Positions 1 to 9,022 of a stretch of DNA of 64,000 bases are shown one piece after another; within the stretch, counting starts at the first letter, position 1; each line of letters starts with the position of its first letter. A model generated the notes under the pieces. The model was not told where the DNA came from. It worked only from the letters and a program-made list of their open reading frames with translations, and made no database searches. This DNA comes from Bacteroidales bacterium SW299. Its GTDB lineage: Bacteria > Bacteroidota > Bacteroidia > Bacteroidales > Bacteroidaceae. The stretch covers positions 54,774 to 118,773 of the forward strand of contig SDWH01000012.1 in the NCBI GenBank assembly GCA_019550975.1, given 5' to 3'. The translations under genes and the position numbers were made by a program.

Positions 1-703
1 CAGGGAGCGTCTGTCCGGCAAAATCAGCATAGTTGCTGGTGCGCACCATCAGCGTATTGCCATGACTATCTACGAGATTCTCTTCACCGTAACCACTTTC
101 CGGAGCGAAAATGTTTTTACCTCCGTTTGCAAAAGATACATTCGTAAACTGGACAAGCTTGAACTTATAGCCGTCAACGTTTGTGTTGACCGTACTTATG
201 TCATCAATGACTGTAGGTTTAGCGTTTTCGGGATTAGCCCATCCGTCTTTGCTCACAACTTCCTGAAATGTTTCCCATGGGGTACGATAAAGATAACCGT
301 CAGGATGTCCCAACTGTTGCTCGTCGCCATACACTGATATGCTCAATCCTTTCAAGTTTACATAAACAACCTGTCCCACCGGATAATAATTGTACACGCT
401 GTTCTGGTCAACTTCCATCTCGATGGCACTTGTTTCATCCTGAAAGTATATTTTTTTATAGATGTTTCCCGATTCGTCGTTACCTGTTACGGTAGCCTTC
501 AAAACAAAATCTCCGGCGATAACGAACGGTACATCCTGGGTTGCGCTCGCGCCTAATTCGCGCAATTCGGCTATGGTTGTATTTGCTGCCGGACCGGTAT
601 ATTCCGGTTCGCTCAAAGGAGGTGCATCATAATCGCGTTCGCAAGCAGTAAATGCAAATGAAGCGGAAAGCAGCAATAAACTGAATTTATTCAAAAGTTT
701 CAT
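1..703 (-). CDS. DUF5689-type lipoprotein, partial (3' end beyond left edge)
   Basis: The minus-strand reading frame opens with ATG at 703 and runs off the left edge. The N-terminus is a lipoprotein signal (MKLLNKFSLLLLSASFAFTAC, lipobox FTAC) followed by an acidic, Pro-rich linker. From about residue 50 the sequence (TIAELREL, then VLKATVTGNDESGNIYKKIY, FQDETSAIEMEV, LSISVYGDEQQLG) has the pattern of DUF5689, an OB-like domain of Bacteroidetes surface lipoproteins. It follows the TonB receptor gene by 37 bases on the same strand, so it is probably the next gene of that operon. A binding role at the cell surface is inferred; the domain's ligand is not known to me. Confidence 0.8.
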   Translation of the reverse strand, partial: MKLLNKFSLLLLSASFAFTACERDYDAPPLSEPEYTGPAANTTIAELRELGASATQDVPFVIAGDFVLKATVTGNDESGNIYKKIYFQDETSAIEMEVDQNSVYNYYPVGQVVYVNLKGLSISVYGDEQQLGHPDGYLYRTPWETFQEVVSKDGWANPENAKPTVIDDISTVNTNVDGYKFKLVQFTNVSFANGGKNIFAPESGYGEENLVDSHGNTLMVRTSNYADFAGQTLP

Positions 704-740
704 ATATGATAAGTTTTATTGTCGTTAGTAATATGAATCG

Positions 741-3461
741 TTAGAAGCGGTAGCTTAAGTTCAGGAAGCAGTTGATTCCCTGCATATAATAGTATTTTCC
801 ACCAAACCGGTCCGGATAGTCCAGATCCGAGCGGCCCTGCTCGTAACCTCCCGTACAAATATCCTCTTTGTTCAGCAAGTTGTTCACCGACAAATTGAAG
901 TTGATAGACTGGCGGTTGCGCAGATAGAAGATCTTACCTACCGAAAGATCGATCGTATAGGCCGACGGGAAACGTTCCTGAGTAGTCAGCTTACGATAAG
1001 CTTCCATCATTTCCGGATCGTACGGATTTACGGTTTCATAGTTCGAAGCCTGCCGGCGGAGCGGAGCTGCCTCTATATAGTTGCGTGCAAACCAGTTTAC
1101 ATTAGCTCCCAAGAACCAGTAGTTGATGAAGTAGCGGATTCCGAAAGTTCCGGCTATCTGAGGCATTCCTCCTACATATACGTCTTTCATATACACTTTT
1201 TCTTCTTCTACTACCTTGCCGTTTTCGGAGTGTCTGAGTCCGTTCGGATTGTTGCTGTAATAGTATTCGCCTACAGTACCGGCCAGGTCGAAACTCCAAT
1301 GGTCGTCCAACTTGTAGGTCGCTCCCACTTCAAATCCGCGATGAATACGGTTTACGCCATACAGGATGTGATTGATGAAGGTCCCTTCAATTCCGTCGTA
1401 ATAGCTGTTACGTTCCATCTGATCATAGAAATTAGTCTGGAACACACCGATACGTCCCGCAAACTTCGGCATGGAGAATATATAGTTCAAGTCAGCCGAG
1501 AACACACGCCCGCTTTCTATGTTACTGATGGTGCGGTCGGTGATACGCGGTGAAATATAGGCATCATAGGGCAGCGGAGCCTCGCTTCCGTAGCTGACGT
1601 TGGCTGTCAGCATGTGGCGTCCGTTGAATTTATAGGTCAGACCGCCTTTCAGCATGATGTCGGTAAACGAGTGGTTGGCACCCTTTCCGTACGAATCGTC
1701 AGGATAACGTCCGTTCATCATTTTTCCGTCACGCTGGAAATTGGTATAGGTCAGTTTCATCCCATAATAGTAATCCCAGTGACGCGAAGTATACTGGTTC
1801 ACTACCCACGCATTCACCGAATAAATGTTCAGATTGAAGTTATAGCCAAAGATACCGCCTTCATACACTTTCCGGTCCGGGCGCAGCAGGTCGTTCTGAA
1901 TCTTGTCATGGTCGCCAGAAAAGTCCTGCTCGGAGAACTTGTCGATATCCAGCACGTATTCGGCTCCCAGCAAATCATCTACCGTCTTGAACTGGCGCGA
2001 TTGAGTAAACCGTGCGCCTACTCCGGCAGTCAGATTCAGATGTCTTCCGAAGCGCGCGTTCAGTGTCGAGTTGAGCGAAGTTTCAAAAAGGTCGCTGCGT
2101 CTTTCTTCCACCATATAGATGGCCGCACCGTTTCCGTTACGCAGATTGTTGGCATTAGCCAGATACATGTTGTCCCAGTTCAGTTGGGTAAAGCTCGGAT
2201 AGCCGCTTCTCCACAAATCCCGATAAAGCATCTGCACGCTTTCGTTCTCGAAGTAAGACGGGAGATAACGGTAGTAGTCCGGACGCGGATCCGGTCCGTT
2301 ATACCAGTTCAGTGCTGTATTTCCATAGCGCTGGTAATGCGCTCCGATACCGGTTGTCAGACGCATGTTGTCGTTTATCTTCCAGACATGCGAAATGATT
2401 GCTGTCGGGTCGAATGCCGTCACCACTCGCGCGTTTCTTTTCTTGCCGTTCTGATACCCCCAGTTCGGATTATACAGATAGTTGTCTGTCAGTTCATACA
2501 CTTCGCGGTAAGAGCTTCCCTGCTGCCCGCGCTGTACGGGCGAAACGAAGGCCACCATCGACAGGCTGTGTTTTCCGCCTTCCCATTGCTTTTCGGCCGA
2601 AAGTGCCAGTGAAACATTGTTGTAGAATGTTCCGTCAATGTTTCCTTCATGCGAATATCTTCCTCCCACAGAAGCAGTGACAGCCCATCCGTTGTCGTTC
2701 ACTCCCGTTGAATAGGTGAACATGCCGCGGAGATAATAGTTTCTGTTCGTATAGCTTAGCGTCAGTTTGCCGCCCGGCGTATAGCTTGAGGCGCGCATGT
2801 CTATGTTTTCTGCTCCTCCCAACGCCCCAAAAGTAAAGCGCGAAGGCGCGGTGAAGTTGGTTACGTCACCGTTGCGTGTCATGTCGTTCAAAGCGCCGAT
2901 TGAAGCATAATTGAACACGCCCCGGTTCTGATCGTTGAATTCCACACCGTTGATGTATTTCAGTTCTTTGGTGCTGTTGTATCCTCTGGGCGAGAATCGT
3001 CCCGGTGACAGTTGATAAGCGGTGCGGTTCAAGAAAATGTCGTTCGAGAGGATTACTGTAGAGCTGACATCCTGCGAAGCGCTTTCCACATCATCGTCCA
3101 CCATCTCCGCATCAATGATTCCGATCATTGAGATGTCTTCGTTGGCGTTGAGTTCAGTCACACGGATCGGGTCGAGTTCCGTATCGCCCAGATCATTCAC
3201 TTCGATGGTCACACTTTTCGGAGTAATCATTACGGAGTTTAAATGGAGCACGTATTTTCCGGGCTGCATGTTCCGGAGAGTAAATCTTCCGTCTGCATCG
3301 GTCGTTACCTGAATGTCATGTTCCGTAACGGTCACAATGACTCCCGGAACAGGATCGTTGCTCACTGCTCCGATTACATTACCCTTTACGCTGTATCTGC
3401 TTTGTGCAAAGAGCAGGCAGGGCAACAGGAATGCCATGAAGAACAGTAATTTTTGTTTCAT
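741..3461 (-). CDS. TonB-dependent receptor with N-terminal carboxypeptidase-regulatory-like domain
   Basis: A 906-residue outer-membrane beta-barrel transporter. The start is taken at the ATG at 3461 (MKQKLLFFMAFLLPCLLFAQ, a clean signal peptide); an upstream in-frame ATG would add 14 basic residues. Residues about 22-100 form a carboxypeptidase-regulatory-like beta-sandwich (SVKGNVIGAVSNDPVPGVIV, DADGRFTLRNMQPGKYVL). A plug region follows (RFSPRGYNSTKELKYINGVE), then a long aromatic-rich barrel ending in LNLSYRF with the C-terminal Phe typical of outer-membrane proteins. No SusD partner is adjacent; the neighbours are lipoproteins, two of them tied to nucleic-acid hydrolysis by domain content. 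Import of oligonucleotides or phosphate compounds is therefore an inference from context. Confidence 0.9.
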   Translation of the reverse strand: MKQKLLFFMAFLLPCLLFAQSRYSVKGNVIGAVSNDPVPGVIVTVTEHDIQVTTDADGRFTLRNMQPGKYVLHLNSVMITPKSVTIEVNDLGDTELDPIRVTELNANEDISMIGIIDAEMVDDDVESASQDVSSTVILSNDIFLNRTAYQLSPGRFSPRGYNSTKELKYINGVEFNDQNRGVFNYASIGALNDMTRNGDVTNFTAPSRFTFGALGGAENIDMRASSYTPGGKLTLSYTNRNYYLRGMFTYSTGVNDNGWAVTASVGGRYSHEGNIDGTFYNNVSLALSAEKQWEGGKHSLSMVAFVSPVQRGQQGSSYREVYELTDNYLYNPNWGYQNGKKRNARVVTAFDPTAIISHVWKINDNMRLTTGIGAHYQRYGNTALNWYNGPDPRPDYYRYLPSYFENESVQMLYRDLWRSGYPSFTQLNWDNMYLANANNLRNGNGAAIYMVEERRSDLFETSLNSTLNARFGRHLNLTAGVGARFTQSRQFKTVDDLLGAEYVLDIDKFSEQDFSGDHDKIQNDLLRPDRKVYEGGIFGYNFNLNIYSVNAWVVNQYTSRHWDYYYGMKLTYTNFQRDGKMMNGRYPDDSYGKGANHSFTDIMLKGGLTYKFNGRHMLTANVSYGSEAPLPYDAYISPRITDRTISNIESGRVFSADLNYIFSMPKFAGRIGVFQTNFYDQMERNSYYDGIEGTFINHILYGVNRIHRGFEVGATYKLDDHWSFDLAGTVGEYYYSNNPNGLRHSENGKVVEEEKVYMKDVYVGGMPQIAGTFGIRYFINYWFLGANVNWFARNYIEAAPLRRQASNYETVNPYDPEMMEAYRKLTTQERFPSAYTIDLSVGKIFYLRNRQSINFNLSVNNLLNKEDICTGGYEQGRSDLDYPDRFGGKYYYMQGINCFLNLSYRF

Positions 3462-3588
3462 AATTCGTTGTTTTTTTATTTTCAATTTCAGTTTGCCAAG
3501 CATTGGCCTACATCATCGTTTAATCAAATCTGTTCAGTAATTTTACGAATATTATTATTCCAGATTGCAACTCTGAAAGAGGGTATGT

Positions 3589-3690
3589 CAAAATGAAAAT
3601 AATCTTTCATTTTGTCATCCTGAACGCAGTGAAGGATCTCGGAAACATAAACAGATGCACACGAGATTCTTCGCTTCGCTCAGAATGACA
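3589..3690. repeat. Intergenic hairpin plus imperfect inverted repeat
   Basis: A 10-base perfect stem CAAAATGAAA/TTTCATTTTG at 3589-3598 and 3605-3614 could act as a terminator for the lipoprotein gene ending at 3753. Directly after it, 3613-3641 (GTCATCCTGAACGCAGTGAA...) and 3663-3690 (...CGCTTCGCTCAGAATGACA) form an imperfect inverted repeat of about 27 bases per arm. The same TGTCAAAATGAAA/TTTCATTTTG hairpin recurs at 9599-9638. This looks like a dispersed intergenic palindromic element. Confidence 0.6.
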
Positions 3691-3752
3691 TTATTTTTTG
3701 ACAGTCACTTCCGATTCTGATACAGCCTCATTTTTTAGAATGTTATATAGCA

Positions 3753-5669
3753 TCAGAAGCTGCCAAACCCACTGACATCTCCTTTTTCCAATTTTTCCCA
3801 CTGATTAGGATCGTATGTAGCAGATGGCCCAGTCACTGAAGTCTTTCTGCGAAGTGTTACATCTACACCGAAAACTTCTCCTGTCGTTTCATCGCCTAAA
3901 CGGTCAATGATCACATCATTTTTATATAACAATATAGGATCGTTACCATTAAAATTCATAACATCATCGCTAAGTTCAACGGCACTTGGAACTTCAAGCG
4001 CAGCCTTAGAATGCTTATAAACTATAGTGGTCTTTGGAGCCAAACTTCCCGATAAAACGATTTTCTTCTCTCCACTTGGTTTCAAGTAATCCGAAGATCC
4101 TGAATAATTCTTCATAGCCAATGTATAATTGGAAAGGTCTATAGTTTCATCCGTTGGATTATAAAGCTCAAGATACTTGTTAAAACTTGCCCCTTCTGCA
4201 TATTCAGAAATGAACAAATCACTTTCACTTGGAGTCGGTTCCGGATCCGGATCTGGATCAACTGTTCCGCCGTTGCCATTAGCAACAATCTTCACGTTTT
4301 TGACTTCCCATGTAGATGCAGATGTTGACGAACTCTTGTATTGGAAAGCAAGCTTGATCTTTTGACCTGCATACGCTGAAAGATCAACGTTTCCACTCGA
4401 AATAAAAGTCCAGCTGTTAGATTCAGGATACGAAACACCACTTAACGGAGTCCAACTGCTTCCATTGTCTACAGATACTGCAACAATGTGGTTGTCACTC
4501 ATATTCCCTTCTTTGTTGTGATTGATAGCATGCTCAAAGCTTAGTGTAGCTGTCGTTGCAGTTGTCAGGTCAATCTCAGAAGAAACAAGCCATCCTTCAG
4601 TTGCGTAATTTGTGTTATTAAGGTATGCACTTGCTTTCATGCAAGAATATCTGTCATCATTGCTCCAAATATAAGTAAGTTCACTTGGCAGATTCTTATT
4701 TTCGATGCTGAACGAACCTGGGCCAGTAGCAAACGATTCATCCAAAGCCACGAACTCTTCTCCCGGCTGCGGATCCTCACCATCTCCCATATCTACATTG
4801 ATATTGCCTCCGGCCTGTTCAGTCCAGTCTTCGATCGTTGCCTTGCCCATTTCAACCGCAGGCTGTCCGTTGGTGTTGGATATAGTTGCTGCATAGATAT
4901 ACTTGGTGCCGGCCTTGAAGCTTTCGTCTGCTTCCGGCGAATCGACAGTCCATGCAAAGTTCTTGCCGTCAGCCAGCGTGAAAGTCAGCGTTGCGCCAGT
5001 CAAGTCAGCAGCCGGAATGACAATGGCCTCAGCCGTTCCGGTATTCCCTTCCGTCTGTACGTTCATGTTGAAATCCGCCTTGCTGTCTGTCGCTGTCAAT
5101 GTTCCGTCATTCAGGTCAAAGTTGGCCGTTGTATTCATTCCGGAAACCTTTATCGCCATTCCATTGATGTCAAGATCGCCTTCCTTCTGAATATTAAGCA
5201 CAATCTGACTCAGCTTATGCTGGAATCTAAGAACAACCTGCTCGTTGGGCTGAATGCCGGTAGCATTGTTCGAATAAAGCAGGTCAATCTTTTTCGGGTC
5301 GCTCTGGTCACTTACATTAACCGTATATATTTTCCCGCTGAGCGAAGCCGTATACGGATAATAAGCGATGAAACTTGACTCACCGCTTGCCGGATACTTC
5401 AATACTTGCCCGTCAGCCACCAGAGAGCCGTCTGTTTTTGCCAGATACTTGTAGTTTGAATATTCTTCTTCAGCAGTGGTCATAAAGATGCCGACCTCAT
5501 CGTTTTCATCCCATGAAGCGCCTGATACTCTTGAAGTCACTCCTTCAATCTGAGAAGTAAAGACGATACCGTCACTTCCCATCCATTCACTGTTGTCATC
5601 ATTGCTCTTACATCCGGTAAGAACCAAGGCGGAAAACGCGCCCAGATAGAATAAATTACTCAATTTCAT
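3753..5669 (-). CDS. Lipoprotein: fimbrillin-like + choice-of-anchor J + lamin-tail domains
   Basis: A 638-residue lipoprotein (lipobox LTGC at residues 17-20). Residues about 30-300 resemble the fimbrillin/Mfa-like fold: DENDEVGIFM, FIAYYPY, FQHKLSQIVLNI and the closing IEDWTEQAGGNINVDMG. Residues about 315-465 look like a choice-of-anchor J jelly roll (WSNDDRYSCMKASAYLN, GWLVSSEIDL, LAFQYKS). A Pro/Asp/Glu linker leads to a C-terminal lamin-tail domain from about 480 (DLFISEYAEGASFNKYLELY, NPTDETIDLSNYTLAM). Lamin-tail domains in bacteria are known to accompany secreted nucleases and phosphoesterases. The N-terminal half resembles that of the nuclease lipoprotein 58 bases upstream, so the two genes share an ancestral surface module. 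Confidence 0.85.
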   Translation of the reverse strand: MKLSNLFYLGAFSALVLTGCKSNDDNSEWMGSDGIVFTSQIEGVTSRVSGASWDENDEVGIFMTTAEEEYSNYKYLAKTDGSLVADGQVLKYPASGESSFIAYYPYTASLSGKIYTVNVSDQSDPKKIDLLYSNNATGIQPNEQVVLRFQHKLSQIVLNIQKEGDLDINGMAIKVSGMNTTANFDLNDGTLTATDSKADFNMNVQTEGNTGTAEAIVIPAADLTGATLTFTLADGKNFAWTVDSPEADESFKAGTKYIYAATISNTNGQPAVEMGKATIEDWTEQAGGNINVDMGDGEDPQPGEEFVALDESFATGPGSFSIENKNLPSELTYIWSNDDRYSCMKASAYLNNTNYATEGWLVSSEIDLTTATTATLSFEHAINHNKEGNMSDNHIVAVSVDNGSSWTPLSGVSYPESNSWTFISSGNVDLSAYAGQKIKLAFQYKSSSTSASTWEVKNVKIVANGNGGTVDPDPDPEPTPSESDLFISEYAEGASFNKYLELYNPTDETIDLSNYTLAMKNYSGSSDYLKPSGEKKIVLSGSLAPKTTIVYKHSKAALEVPSAVELSDDVMNFNGNDPILLYKNDVIIDRLGDETTGEVFGVDVTLRRKTSVTGPSATYDPNQWEKLEKGDVSGFGSF

Positions 5670-5727
5670 AACTCGTTTATTTTAGGGGTTATTCTGTTCG
5701 TTGCGTTGCAAAAGTGAAAAGTCTTTC

Positions 5728-7314
5728 TCACCATAGTTCTGAACTATTCTTATACTGATCATCGATGTTGGGGAAGAAAGTGAAGCCTGTGATTTCTTCC
5801 AGTTCATTGACGCTTAAGGCATATTTCTTATAATCTCTGTCAGAATAAGTTTTCTGGTCCATCTTGAATGCAATTGTCTGGTAGCTTCCAGTAGAAGAGA
5901 TTCTCCGGGCCAATGCCTTGAAATAATATTTGGGTACAGCCACATTGTTTCCGCTATTGTCTCTCGTATAGGTGATGTGTGTATCTGTCTGCGTGGTAGG
6001 CATGGCACCCGTCACCACAAAAAGCGTGTCAATACCGCTGCTCCATCCTCTCACCGCTTCTTCCAAATCAGCCCAAATAGTCTGGTTGAATTTCTGCCCG
6101 ATTTGCGGAGTCATGTTCGTATAATAGAAAGTAGTCGCATTCATCCGATTGCTGCGGACACGGTCGGCACTCGGAAGCTGGTGCCCGCGGTCGAATCCGC
6201 TAAATCCTTTCTTCAAATCTGCCTGCAAACTTGAAGAGATTGCAGGATCGAATCCCCAGTCGTCAGTGCGTTTTCCGCTTCCTTCCGTGTAGTAGGAACA
6301 CAACGGATAGGCCACCCAATAGGCAATCTTCAGTTCCGTGTCGTACAACATGCTGTAGTTGCGCACTTTCTCGTCGTCCGGACCATAATGGGTGATGTAT
6401 CTGATGTTGCTCTGTGCAAGCTGCGATTCGGTAATTACCGGAGTTTCAAACCAGCGCGTATATTCAGCCTCCGGGTCTGTAACGATTTGACCTCCCGTAT
6501 TGCTTACCGTCAAGCTGTAGATGTATTTGTTGCCTGCAACCAGTCCGCCTTCGATGCCGGTTTCCACTTCCTTGCTCTTTCCGTTGATTTCCAGACGCAG
6601 CTTCAGTTTCCCGCCGATTGTCTGAGGCACAAGCACCGCTTCCGCCTGCGTACAATCATCATTCGTATACATAAGTATATCTTGCGCTTCGCCCTCCGGC
6701 TCTGTCTGTTTCTTGTCCTTCAGGCCCACAGAAGCCCGAACCTTCGTCCCCAGCACATAAACCTTCAGTCCCTGAAGCGAACCGTTATCTGCAGAGCGCA
6801 GGTTCAGCACCAGTTTTGAGAGCACATGCGTAAACTGCAGGTTATTTCCCGTAGCCTGATTAGTGAGATCGCGCCCGGTCAGATTGTTCGAAACCATCAG
6901 GTCAATGGCCTTCTGGCTGCTCTGGTCACTTACATCAACCGAATAAGAAAGTCCATCTGCCAAATCAGCTTTATAGGGATAGCAGGCTACAAAATCCACA
7001 ACAGTTCCTTCTTCCGGGAAGCGGATGAAATCACCATCCCCCACAAAGTTGCCGTCGCCGGAAGAAGTAATATAAGGTACGTTGCTTTCAATAGGCGTTC
7101 CGTCTGCATTGTTCAGCATAAACACTCCGATTCTGTCATTCTTTTCCCACTTTCCATCATACGCTCTCGATGCGGAATTGTTCTCAATGGAAGACGTGAA
7201 AGTCACTTTGTCCGTCACGCTGTTGTCCGTCTGCATCCTCTCCGGAGTCCCGTTGTCACAAGCCTGGAGAATTAACAAGGCAAATACGCCTCCCCATACC
7301 GTAAGTCTGTTCAT
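5728..7314 (-). CDS. Surface lipoprotein: fimbrillin-like domain + DNA/RNA non-specific endonuclease (NUC1)
   Basis: A 528-residue lipoprotein (lipobox LQAC, Cys19). Residues about 35-280 are fimbrillin-like (KWEKNDRIGVFML, FVACYPYKADL, FTHVLSKLVLNL). Residues about 300-528 form a NUC1/EndA-type beta-beta-alpha-metal nuclease: DRGHQLPSADR at 375-385 with catalytic His378, and NMTPQIGQKFNQTIWADLE with metal-ligand Asn410. Both signature motifs are intact, so the enzyme should cut DNA and RNA outside the cell. It is the first gene of the minus-strand group running on to the lamin-tail lipoprotein, the TonB receptor and the DUF5689 lipoprotein. The fusion of a fimbrillin-like domain to a nuclease is unusual. 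Confidence 0.9.
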   Translation of the reverse strand: MNRLTVWGGVFALLILQACDNGTPERMQTDNSVTDKVTFTSSIENNSASRAYDGKWEKNDRIGVFMLNNADGTPIESNVPYITSSGDGNFVGDGDFIRFPEEGTVVDFVACYPYKADLADGLSYSVDVSDQSSQKAIDLMVSNNLTGRDLTNQATGNNLQFTHVLSKLVLNLRSADNGSLQGLKVYVLGTKVRASVGLKDKKQTEPEGEAQDILMYTNDDCTQAEAVLVPQTIGGKLKLRLEINGKSKEVETGIEGGLVAGNKYIYSLTVSNTGGQIVTDPEAEYTRWFETPVITESQLAQSNIRYITHYGPDDEKVRNYSMLYDTELKIAYWVAYPLCSYYTEGSGKRTDDWGFDPAISSSLQADLKKGFSGFDRGHQLPSADRVRSNRMNATTFYYTNMTPQIGQKFNQTIWADLEEAVRGWSSGIDTLFVVTGAMPTTQTDTHITYTRDNSGNNVAVPKYYFKALARRISSTGSYQTIAFKMDQKTYSDRDYKKYALSVNELEEITGFTFFPNIDDQYKNSSELW

Positions 7315-7764
7315 AAAGTTAGTTTTGTTTGTATAACGTTTGCAAAATGTTTTTTCGTTTTCTAGCTTCTACCACTATTACGCCGAATTTTCTTTGAAAA
7401 TTTGCAGTTAATTTATAAAAAGTTTTGCTTATAAGAAAATAAATTGAAAATATTTTTTGAACCATCGCTTTCAATCCCCTTAATTGTTGCATTGATGTGA
7501 CAATCCGATGAAATATGCACCGCCGTGAAAGACCATAACCGCCCTTTTCAAATTCGATTTTTTCCTTTGGCCTTAATCTGTACCTCGGAAACTATTCAAA
7601 ACATTTTGTCATCGGTTTAGCGGAATCCGCATTCATTTAGAAACATGCTGTTTTTCCCGGAAGAGAGCGGATCCGGCAATCTGTCCGGCACTCCACTTCG
7701 GGCTGGGCGCAAGGCATACTCTTCCTGCCTGGCGGACAAATCCGCCTGCCCTTTAAAAAGTTCA
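7315..7764. other. AT-rich intergenic region, no gene seen
   Basis: About 450 bases between the nuclease gene start and the palindrome array. The part next to the nuclease gene is very AT-rich and probably holds the operon promoter, although no exact TAnnTTTG match was found. The small open frames here have no recognisable protein features. Confidence 0.5.
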
Positions 7765-7842
7765 TCTCCACGCTGGAGATATGCATCTTTAGGCTAAAGA
7801 CATGTATCTCCAGGCTGGAGATCTGTATCTCTAACCTGAAGA
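7765..7842. repeat. Tandem array of four 15-bp palindromes with 6-bp spacers (21-bp period)
   Basis: Units: TCTCCACGCTGGAGA (7765-7779), TCTTTAGGCTAAAGA (7786-7800), TCTCCAGGCTGGAGA (7807-7821) and the degenerate TCTCTAACCTGAAGA (7828-7842). Each of the first three is a 6-bp stem with a 3-base loop. Spacers are exactly 6 bases: TATGCA, CATGTA, TCTGTA. Between units 1 and 2 both arms change together (TCTCCA/TGGAGA to TCTTTA/TAAAGA), so dyad symmetry rather than sequence is kept. The array lies 61 bases beyond the AraC gene stop. Confidence 0.85.
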
Positions 7843-7902
7843 TAAAGAATGCCACAAAGCAAAAGCACCGTTTTTTACAGTGAAGGATGGTTTCCTACAG
7901 CC

Positions 7903-8808
7903 TCACACATGCTGCACCTTCCTGTATTCATTGGGCGTGCATCCCACATTTTTCTTGAAAATGCGGTTAAAATGCTGCGAATAATGAAAGCCCAGCTCAT
8001 AGGCTATCTGGCTCACGGTCTTGTCCGTACCAACAATCTGCTGTTTTGCCACATCCATAATCTTGTTCTGGATATACTCCTGAGCTGTTTTCCCCGTTTC
8101 TTTCTTTATAAGGTCGCCAAAATAGTTCGGCGACAGACAGACTTTATCGGCAAAATACCTCACCGTCGGAAGTCCGTTCCGCTCAGGCATGTTCTCCATG
8201 AAATAGGCATCGAGCAAGGCCTCGAACTTGGTCAGCACATCCCTGTTCGCCTCCCTGCGGGTAATGAACTGCCTTTCGTAAAACCTCATGCAATAATCAA
8301 GCAGCAGTTCGATATTTCTCGATATCAGCCTTTTGCTGTGCTTGTCGATGGGACGCAGAAGCTCGAGCTTGATTTTATGCAGACAGTCGGTGAATATTTC
8401 CTTTTCCGTTTCCGACAAATGAAGGGCTTCCGCCGAAGAATAAGAAAAGAAAGAATACTGCCTGATATTCTCGCCAAGCGACGTGCCTCGGATCAGGTCG
8501 GGATGAAACAGCAGCCCCGTCGCCATCGGCTTCATGCCGTCGAGCATTTCCACCTCAGCCACCTGCCCCGGAGCGAAGCTCACCACAGTGCCGTCCTGAT
8601 AATCATACTTCTGCTTTCCGTAACGGATGTCCCCGCACTTGATATCCTTCAGATAAAGCGCATACACGCCATAATTGATAATAAAATGTGTGGGATACCG
8701 GGTAGACTCCTTCAAATCAACCACACTGACAAGCGGATGAAGCGTTTCCAGTCCGAACAGGTCATTGTATTGTTCAACCTTGTCAAGTTTGATTACATCT
8801 GCTTCCAT
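7903..8808 (-). CDS. AraC-family transcriptional regulator
   Basis: 301 residues from the ATG at 8808 (MEADVIKLDKVEQYNDLFGL); the longer frame begins at a GTG three codons upstream. The N-terminal two thirds fit a cupin-like effector domain. The C-terminal 100 residues hold the double helix-turn-helix of AraC proteins: VRYFADKVCLSPNYFGDLIK (first HTH), KTAQEYIQNKIMDVAKQQI and SQIAYELGFHYSQHFNRIFK (second HTH with GF.y...F...FK), ending CTPNEYRK. It is divergent from the O-acetyltransferase gene, with about 215 bases between starts, and probably regulates that gene; the effector is unknown. Confidence 0.88.
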   Translation of the reverse strand: MEADVIKLDKVEQYNDLFGLETLHPLVSVVDLKESTRYPTHFIINYGVYALYLKDIKCGDIRYGKQKYDYQDGTVVSFAPGQVAEVEMLDGMKPMATGLLFHPDLIRGTSLGENIRQYSFFSYSSAEALHLSETEKEIFTDCLHKIKLELLRPIDKHSKRLISRNIELLLDYCMRFYERQFITRREANRDVLTKFEALLDAYFMENMPERNGLPTVRYFADKVCLSPNYFGDLIKKETGKTAQEYIQNKIMDVAKQQIVGTDKTVSQIAYELGFHYSQHFNRIFKKNVGCTPNEYRKVQHV

Positions 8809-8985
8809 AACAATCACTTTTTATTTCCACAAATTTAAAGAATAAATCATGAACCGGAACATCTTGCCTGAAAAAAACGGAATAACGGTTATAATCTCCG
8901 TAATATGTACACAACATGCTGCAAAAGCCGTAATTAAGACACCAACTTCCGTAATATATCTACAGGACATACCGGCTAACTTGGC

Positions 8986-8993
8986 TAACTTTG
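8986..8993 (+). promoter_or_regulatory. Bacteroides-type -7 element (TAACTTTG)
   Basis: TAACTTTG matches the Bacteroides sigma-ABfr -7 consensus TAnnTTTG and lies 29 bases before the ATG at 9023 of the O-acetyltransferase gene. It supports that start over the upstream in-frame ATG at 8849. A clear -33 TTTG was not seen. Confidence 0.6.
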
Positions 8994-9022
8994 CAGCCAA
9001 ACCAACAAGAAAGAGAAAAGAT

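Noticed and set aside
1614..2612. A 332-codon frame antisense to the TonB receptor
   Set aside because: A shadow of the receptor barrel; composition and lack of motifs argue against a gene.
7765..7842. The regularly spaced repeats as a CRISPR array
   Set aside because: Units are 15 bases with 6-base spacers and differ from each other; there is no cas gene and spacers are far too short.
8849..9022. A 58-residue N-terminal extension of the O-acetyltransferase
   Set aside because: The extension covers the TAACTTTG promoter and does not match the family, which starts at MTLNDFL.
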